Of a stretch of DNA of 64,000 nt, positions 57,393 to 64,000 are shown piece after piece. Each line of letters begins with the position of its first letter. The stretch's first letter is position 1. The notes under the pieces were generated by a model. The model saw only the letters and a program-made list of their open reading frames with translations. It did not search any database and was not told the DNA's origin. This DNA comes from Rhizomys pruinosus (Eukaryota > Chordata > Mammalia > Rodentia > Spalacidae). The position numbers and the translations under genes are program-made. The stretch lies in contig VZQC01011939.1 in NCBI GenBank assembly GCA_009823505.1, positions 3,576,751 through 3,640,750 on the forward strand, read 5' to 3'.

Positions 57393-57574
57393 GAACTGGT
57401 CTTTAGTGCCAGGCATGGTGGCTCACACCTTTAATCCCCGCACTTGGGAGGCATAGGCAGGCGGATCTCTGTGAGTTCAAGGCCACAGCCTGGTCTACAG
57501 AGCGAGCTCCAGGCCAGCTGGAACTAAAGGGAGACCCTGACTCAAAAAACAAACAAATAAATAAATAGTTTCTA

Positions 57575-58505
57575 TCTGAACGTATATTCTGAAGTCTTGC
57601 TTAAATCAGACCCTGTTTTCACATGGCATATCTCTTAACATGGATTCAGAGACAACCCCTAAATGTATAGCTTACTAGGCTTTATTTAAAAAATGTAAAG
57701 CTAGAGGTAGACAAGTATCCTATAAAGTCACAAACTTCCTCAGTAACCAATCACCTGTACTAACAGAATAGAAGAAACCTTAGGCAATGTGTTTGACTTG
57801 TCAAGACTGCAGAACACTAACATGACACAGGCCCCAACTCCCAGATTGGGTTAATTTACTGGACTATATGAGACTTGTATGCAAAATAGTCAGAAACCAA
57901 ATATATATCTTTCTTGGGATTGGGGGGTCGTTTTGGATTCAGAGGGAAGTCTGGGTTTTACTCTGTACATCCATGGTGTACTTCAACATTTGAAACAATG
58001 ATGACTAGTAAATTATGTCCAGTGGGGAAAATTCTCACTTCACAGAAAATCTCCCCCTGTCAGCCAGCCTCCCCAGCAGCTGCCCCCCAACAAGCCTCAC
58101 GCAAGTACACATGGGAACCAGCAGACTCTTGGAAGCCGGTGGATCCCACTTTTTTCAACAACTGAATTTCAGATATACCTAGGTCAAATAGACTCTGTAA
58201 CAAAACACTCAAATAGTCTATTATGTAGTCATCTTGATTATGTTTCTGTTTCAGTGGAATTTGCTCAAGGTGTATGTGTGACAGTATTCACAAGATGCTA
58301 TGAAATGAGATCTGGACAGAGTAGCGCCAACATGTGCTAGCCTAGTGCACTCTTACTGGATGAGAGGAAGAGACAGGATGTTTGGGACTAAGCTAGCCTT
58401 CTGCACACAGTAGAAACAAGAGAATCCCTAGCTCAAACAAGGCAGTAGAAGTCGAGTGATAGTTGAGGTTGTCCTTTGACCAGCATACATGCTTATGCTT
58501 ATCTG

Positions 58506-58507
<2 letters not shown>
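57575..58507. other. Unique sequence, no gene seen
   Basis: An 83-codon plus frame at 57914-58165 has no domain. Confidence 0.5.

Positions 58508-58552
<45 letters not shown>
58508..58552. repeat. (AC)n microsatellite
   Basis: About 22 uninterrupted AC units. Confidence 0.98.
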
Positions 58553-58556
<4 letters not shown>

Positions 58557-59654
58557 CCTGCCCAAGTCTATGTGCAGGAGAATGTGGGGAAATGGTGTCC
58601 ATCTCTTCTGGGCAGCAGACTTCTTGAAGACTGGCCAATGTTCTAGATCATGGAATCCATTTGCAAAACTAAAGAAGACTTCTTGGAAGTTCTTGGTTGA
58701 TATACATGCAAGAAAGACCATAAAAGCAAAGTATGGAAAACCCTTTCATGATGCTTTATAGGGTACAGAATCCCCCCTTCGGCTCAGCACTGTGAGGAAC
58801 AGCTTTCGTCCCCATATTCTACATGATGATGTAAGTATCAGGGGACAGGCATCCAGGCTCCAGTGACTTGTGATGATAATAGAGAAACAGAGTTGCTATC
58901 AAGAAGTCACACTTCTCAGACTACAGCCCCCACACTATAACCAGATCTCCAGGGGCAGATTGCTCAATAGGGAAACTGGCCTCAGAAATACAGAGCAACC
59001 TATGAAGACCAAGCATTTAGTAAGACATGGAGCTCCCCTGCAGCCACAGTGGGCACTGCCTTGACCTCTGACAGCCCGTGCTCTACAGCAAGCAAGAACT
59101 CTCAGTTCTCAAATTCCCCTCATTCTACAACCAACTGTGTCACCTGGGAGAGGCAGTAAGATACAACTCTATTACTTCCTAGGAGAGAAATGAGGAATTA
59201 AAGAAAATACTCTTGCTTTTAGCAGGCGTGTTCAAGAATGCATCTGACTATCCAATCTGAACTGTAGTATCACATATAGCAGGAATAGGTATTTTGTATG
59301 GAGTATACTCCCTACGCAGTGGGGTAGCCACCACAGCACTGATGAGTTATAGTTTAGAATAGGGGTCCTCAGTGGACAAAAATTGCCAACAAGCTTTATG
59401 CTGCACCCGGTATGATTAAGAAACCTTATCATAGACAAGGGAAAAGTCTTGAAGACTCTTTTAATCACATGACCCATGAGAGATGTTGCTCACAAGTTCT
59501 GGGGATTAGGGTGTGGGCATTCTTGTGGCCATTATTGCTTCCACTAAGTCATCATCTTACAGCCCCTTGGGACCATAAAAGTGGGCATGTTAGTAAGGGA
59601 TTTCCATCAAATTAGAAGCTGATGTCAACTAATTTGATGTAAGGGCTCAAAGTT
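58553..59654. other. Unique sequence, no gene seen
   Basis: No recognised repeat or coding similarity. Confidence 0.5.
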
Positions 59655-59664
59655 CAATTACTTT

Positions 59665-59815
59665 TATTTTATTTTATTTTTTGGTCTTTTTTGAGACAAG
59701 GTCTCCAGCTGTCCTAGAACTTACTATGTAGACCAGGCTGGCCTTGAACTCACAGAGATCTGCCTGCCTCTGCCTCCTGAGTGTTGAGATTAAAGGCGTG
59801 TGCCACCATGCCCGG
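59665..59815 (-). mobile_element. B1 SINE, young
   Basis: Antisense; about 10 bp of the usual CCCTGTAGCCCC part is missing (GGTCTCCAGCTGTCC). Perfect 10-bp TSD CAATTACTTT (59655-59664 and 59816-59825). Confidence 0.96.
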
Positions 59816-59825
59816 CAATTACTTT

Positions 59826-60484
59826 GATTCTTTACACAAATGTTTCATATTTCTCTTAGTTAGCCTGTATCTTTATTGTTTCTAGAGTTCTTAACCATGA
59901 AATGTCCAAGTCCACTTAGAGAATGTGATGGTGTTTAATGGTACTTTCCCAATAAATCAATGGATACCAACTTAAATGATTTATCTTTCTGGGCTCTGCT
60001 CTGATTCATTAAAAGCCATGAACATCCAGTCTTATAAGAATGAGTCACTGGCTGATTCAAAGCCACTACTGCTATTATTAAAATTGGTTCCAAGTGTTTA
60101 TGGGAAATGGACTATGACAACCCAATCCTGGAGATTTGATCCACATACTACTAGATCTCTCCAGACAGTTTCTTGACATCACAACAGTCATAACAGCTGA
60201 ACTTTCTAAGTATGGTCTTCCAGGCTCTGAGCTAATTATTCATTATTCCTTTATGTAAGACTCATAGATACTTATGATAGGTAAACTGAAGTGCACAGAA
60301 GCCAAAGTGATTCCCAAGATCTCTCAAAGAAGCTATGTATTGCCTTGAAGACACCACAGCCCACATGGGAGAATTCTTTGAGTTAAAGACACTGTAGCCT
60401 GTAGCCCATGTAGAAGCACACAAGGTTGTCTTGGCATTACAGCATGTATTAGCCTTAGAAGTAGACTTAAGATATGTAATAGCA
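59826..60484. other. Unique sequence, no gene seen
   Basis: No recognised repeat or coding similarity. Confidence 0.5.
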
Positions 60485-60940
60485 GAGGCTAGAGAGATGG
60501 CTCAGTGGTTCAGGGCATTTGCTGGGGCTGGAGAGATAGCTCAGTGGATAAGAGCACTGACTCTTCTTGCAGAGGACCTCTGTTCAATTCTCAGCACCCA
60601 GGCAGTGACTAACAAGCACCAATAACTCCAGTTCCAGGGGTTCCAATCTTATTTTCTGACTTCCTTGGACATTGCATGACACAAGTGCACTTACACATAT
60701 GCAGGTAATACACTCATACATATAAAATAAGAATAATAAATATTTTATCTTAAAGAGTGTTTGCTGTTCTTGCAGAGGACTTGGGGTTCAGTTCCCAGCA
60801 CCCATATAAGGTGGCTTACAACCATCTGTGACTCCAGTTTCAGGGGATCCAGTGCCCTCTTCTGCCCTTCTTGGGCATGTACACACATGCAGTGCACATA
60901 AAAGCAAGTAGGCACACACAGAGATGCATAAATAAAATAA
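60485..60940 (+). mobile_element. B2/B3-type SINE, outer copy, split
   Basis: Head at 60485-60523 (GCTAGAGAGATGGCTCAGTGG), remainder at 60755-60940 (CTTGCAGAGGACTTGGGG, GTTCAGTTCCCAGCACCC, TCAGGGGATCCAGTGCCC). An inner SINE inserted in the anticodon-arm-equivalent region, with GGGCATTTGCT / GAGTGTTTGCT as a decayed TSD. Confidence 0.88.
60524..60754 (+). mobile_element. B3-like SINE, inner copy
   Basis: Complete unit: GGGGCTGGAGAGATAGCTCAG, CTGTTCAATTCTCAGCACCC, AACTCCAGTTCCAGGGGTTCC, CATTGCATGACACAAGTGCAC, A-rich tail. Same orientation as its host. Confidence 0.92.
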
Positions 60941-60951
60941 AATAATATACC

Positions 60952-61203
60952 GGGCTGGAGAGATGGCCTAGCGGTTAAGAGCTTCGACCGCTCTTGCAGA
61001 GGACCCGGGTTCAACCCCCAGCACCCACATGGCGGCTGAGAACCGTCTGAAACTCCAATTCCCAAGAACTCCAGTTCCAGGGGAATCCGACACCCTCTTC
61101 TGACCTCTGCGGCATTGCATAACACGGGTGCACAGACCTACATGCAAACAGTACATTCATACACATAAATAACTAAAATAAAATAAAATAAAATAAAATA
61201 AAA
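60952..61203 (+). mobile_element. B3-like SINE with internal duplication, young
   Basis: Inserted at the A-rich tail of the outer SINE; perfect 11-bp TSD AATAATATACC (60941-60951 and 61204-61214). The duplication reads AACTCCAATTCCCAAG / AACTCCAGTTCCAGG. It ends in (AAAAT)n. Confidence 0.97.
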
Positions 61204-61243
61204 AATAATATACCTTTTTAAAAAAAATAAAAGAACTATTAGG

Positions 61244-61500
61244 GAGCTGGAGAGATGGCTCAGCAGTTAAGACCACCAGTTGCTCTGGCAGAGGACCTAG
61301 TTTGATTCCCAGCTCCCAAATGATGGCTAACAACCATCCTTAGGGGATGCCAATGCCACTTTCTGTCTCTGAAAGCATTGCAGTACACAAGTACACTTAT
61401 GCACATGAGGTAAAAACACTCATACATGTAAAATAAAATAAAAATAAAATATTTAAAAACAAAACAAACAAACAAACAAACAAACGACAAACAAAAAGGA
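61244..61500 (+). mobile_element. B2/B3-type SINE, diverged
   Basis: GAGCTGGAGAGATGGCTCAGC, TTTGATTCCCAGCTCCC, GATGGCTAACAACCATCC, then a long (AAAAT/AAAC)n tail to 61500. Confidence 0.92.
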
Positions 61501-61508
61501 CTATTCAG

Positions 61509-61645
61509 GGCTGAGCATGGTGGTGCATACCTTTAGTCCAGTACTTGGGAGGCAGAGGCAGGAGGATGTCTGTGAGATAAAGTCCATCTTGATTTACACA
61601 TTGGATTTTAGGCCAGCTGGGGCTACAGAAGAGTCTGTCTTAACC
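61509..61645 (+). mobile_element. B1 SINE, diverged
   Basis: GGGCTGAGCATGGTGGTGCATAC, CTTGGGAGGCAGAGGCAGG, AGGCCAGCTGGGGCTACAG. Its A-rich tail appears to have seeded the following purine tract. Confidence 0.9.
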
Positions 61646-61662
61646 CTCTCCCAAGAAAGAAG

Positions 61663-61840
61663 AAAGAGGAGGAAGAGGAGGAGGAGGAGGAGGAGGAGGA
61701 GGAGGAGGAGAAGGAGGAGGAGGAGGAGCAGGAGGAGGAGGAGGTGGAGGAGGAGGAGAAGAAGAAGAAGAAGAAGAAGAAGAAGAAGAAGAAGAAGAAG
61801 AAGAAGAAGAAGAAGAAACAGGAGGAGGAAGAGAAGGAAG
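61663..61840. repeat. (GAG)n-(GAA)n polypurine tract
   Basis: About 178 bp of almost pure purine on the plus strand: a GAG-rich part (61675-61757) and then about 20 uninterrupted GAA units (61758-61817). Only three pyrimidines interrupt it (near 61729, 61745 and 61819). The long poly-Arg, poly-Leu and poly-Ser frames across it are artefacts. Confidence 0.99.
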
Positions 61841-61844
61841 ATAA

Positions 61845-64000
61845 TTACAAAAATACATATTAGCATTAATAGATATAATCACTGAACTCCTGGTTTAATC
61901 AACTGATGTCTATTATTCTTCTTCTGAAGATGAAACACATAGAGTTCTCAAGTACGTTGAGTCCTAACATGTAGGTGTGCACATTGGGACTGTCTAAGTC
62001 TCCCTTCAGGACTCATAGGGCTCAGGCTCAGGGTTGGACTTGTTACCCTAATGTATTGTCCTCTGCCATGGAGTCCATGGGGTTGTAAGATGGAGAGAGC
62101 TTCCTGATGACCCAGTGGAGCCCTGAGCTGTCACAGACTTTTATAAGTCCAGAAGGAAGCAAAAGACCAAGAGAGAGCCTGGAGGACATTGGCTGGCCAG
62201 CTCTAAGGCTGGAGGCATGACCAGGAGCTAAGGGGTGAACTCAGACAGGGTGGGGTTTTCCCCAAGCCCGGAGGAAAAATCTGCCAGCGACTCAGTGTGC
62301 ATAACACAAGAGCCTGCTTGTGAACGTTGCCTCAGTGGGTGTTTGTGCAGAACCTGTGGGGCTCCTAACACAGGGACTATAGCTTCTCGTTGGCCCAGCA
62401 TCCTGCACCTGAGTCACTAGCTAGGCACTAGCATCTGAAGATGAGCCAGCAGGAGAGGTTACAGTGACAGCCAGTGCCATGAATTCTTGAAACATCCTCC
62501 CAAATACATGGAACGACCAGATATGTTTACCCAAGACTTAATAACATCAAACAATTCATGATATGAGAAAGCAAAAACAAAACAAAACAAAAAAACCTTA
62601 CCTAATGTTAATGTAGCTATTCAAAGCTGTTATGTTGAAGATGCAAAAAAAGATTCTTTTTTTTTTTCTTATAATTTTCTTGATTGTGCATAGTTTGCTT
62701 ACAATAAGCCTTTATTCCTTTTGTGGTCACAGAAGCAACAATGTAAACTATTTATAAATGTACTGGATAGAAAAACCTGCTTGCTATCCTTTAGGCCCTG
62801 GCATGTGGAATGTTCCAGAAGCTCTTTCAGTGGTTCTTCCTAAGTGGTGCCACCATCTGCTCAAGATATATCTCTAACCTGAGGTCATCCATCACCACTG
62901 GTTCTGCCCCAAACCCTGCTGCCCTCCCCACCCCCTGCCATGAGATCAGCTCCATGTTCTCTTTCAAAGCTGTGGGTACAAGAGTTTCACCAAGGAAGAG
63001 CATGGGGTGGGCTTCCATCAGTGTCTGACAACCATTTCTCTGTGTGGCCCAGGCCACTAGTCTACAGCCAGCTGGGATGACAGACAGACATACGACCAGG
63101 GAGCAAGCCAGGAATACACTATCTTCTAAATTGTCTTATTCTCGGGAAATCACCCCTGGTTCTGTCAGGAGCTCTGGGGAGCATGGCTAAAGGCCGGTTA
63201 CCCCAGGGACAGGACAGAAGAGACTCATCCAGTGTTTGTGGAGCCCACAGTGGTGGTCACCTGATGGAGAGGAAAGGTGAAGGGGCTTTTCCATAACTTC
63301 TTTTGTTGTTCTTGGAAACAAGGCAGACAACTGCACTTCCACTGGACTTACACACATATGTACTTTGATATTTTTACTCATTTGCATCATGAATCTGATT
63401 ACAGTCTTTTAGACAAATCGGAAATGAAGAAGGACTATTACGAATTAGGGGCATAACTATATCATCTCCTAATGTTAAATAGAACCAGAATCATTGGAAT
63501 GGAACTAAGAAGCTAATTACTGAGCCTCCGGGAAAAAGCTACACATTAGTCCTCCCTCTCCAGTAGGTATGAAATAGAATTATCTTCCATTGCTAAGTCC
63601 TCTAAACTTCTATCAATGAGAAGTTGGCTGAGGAGGGTTTTAAGATTTGGCCAATTATATGGAAAGTAGAATTTGATATGTTACATATTCGTGCCAGAAT
63701 CAACCAGAAGTAGGAGAGACAGCAGTGCAGATGCTGAAACTTCCCCAATTTAAAAGTTAATACATTTATAGTGATCTTTTCAACCATTAAAGTTTTATCA
63801 AGTGGCTTGATGACTGTACTCTTCTGGTAAGAGGAGACAAGATAAACTCACCTCTGGATAGCTATGTTAGGCATTATGGAATGTTCTAGAAGCTGCCAGA
63901 ATGGAGACTATCCTCATTCATTAAAAGAATAAAGAGCAAGTTTTAAAATTCACAGGGAAACAAATTAGTGTTGTGAGATAAAGTTTCAATAATTCATTCA
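61845..64000. other. Unique sequence, no confirmed gene
   Basis: The 62657-63057 part could be a decayed minus-strand retrocopy: A-run complement at 62657-62667, AATAAA complement at 62711-62716 and a 76-codon frame upstream. No TSD was found and the protein is not recognised. Confidence 0.35.

Larger units (their letters stand above)
54114..57564 (+). mobile_element. Chimeric B2-B1 SINE, copy 2 (split by a 3.2-kb L1)
   Basis: Head at 54114-54211 (GACTGGAGGGATGGCTCAGC, GGGTTCGATTCCAGC, CATGGTGGCTAAGATGGTCC); B1 half at 57408-57564 (GCCAGGCATGGTGGCTCAC ... GACCCTGACTCAA). The parts are rejoined by removing the L1. The outer TSD is ATAATTTCTA (54104-54113) versus ATAGTTTCTA (57565-57574). The fusion point (CTTTA, then GCCAGGC) and the B1 diagnostic bases match copy 1. 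Confidence 0.82.

Noticed and set aside
61517..61885. Poly-Arg / poly-Leu / poly-Ser frames
   Set aside because: Low-complexity translation of the GAG/GAA tract.

Overview
This is a mammalian nuclear window, from a myomorph rodent. The evidence is direct: about 17 B1 (7SL-derived) SINEs, about 23 tRNA-headed SINEs of the B2/B3 superfamily, B4 (ID-B1 type) and ID-like SINEs, LINE-1 copies with rodent-style ORF2 C-termini and G-rich 3' UTRs, and many long AC, AG and GATA microsatellites. The species is not identified. The young B3-like SINE (17-bp internal duplication) and the L1 C-terminus differ from the mouse and rat consensus I know, so I would look at other myomorph families first.

I find no intact protein-coding gene, exon series, CpG island, tRNA, rRNA or known ncRNA gene. 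All convincing protein similarity is to broken L1 ORF2. The window reads as intergenic or deep intronic DNA.

Layout: 1-1595, a 5'-inverted L1. 1.6-16 kb, scattered SINEs, medium-reiterated (RMER1-like) repeats and a possible decayed coding remnant near 2.8-3.2 kb. 16.5-20.8 kb, the largest repeat-poor block. 21-38 kb, SINEs, LTR-like pieces, a retrocopy with a perfect 19-bp target-site duplication (TSD) at 33.6 kb, and an interrupted repeat at 35-36 kb. 39.8-40.8 kb, a 1-kb minisatellite of a 20-bp unit. 41-53 kb, young SINEs, long microsatellites and an older 5'-inverted L1 at 48.5 kb. 53.4-57.6 kb, two chimeric B2-B1 SINEs, each with its own TSDs and each interrupted by an L1. 60.5-61.8 kb, a SINE nest ending in a GAG/GAA purine tract. 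61.8-64 kb, mostly unique.

The most interesting signal is the B2-B1 chimera. Two copies share one fusion point, share diagnostic bases in the B1 half and have different TSDs, so the fused form itself was probably retrotransposed. The interactions here are among mobile elements (L1 machinery mobilising SINEs, nested insertions), not a gene pathway.
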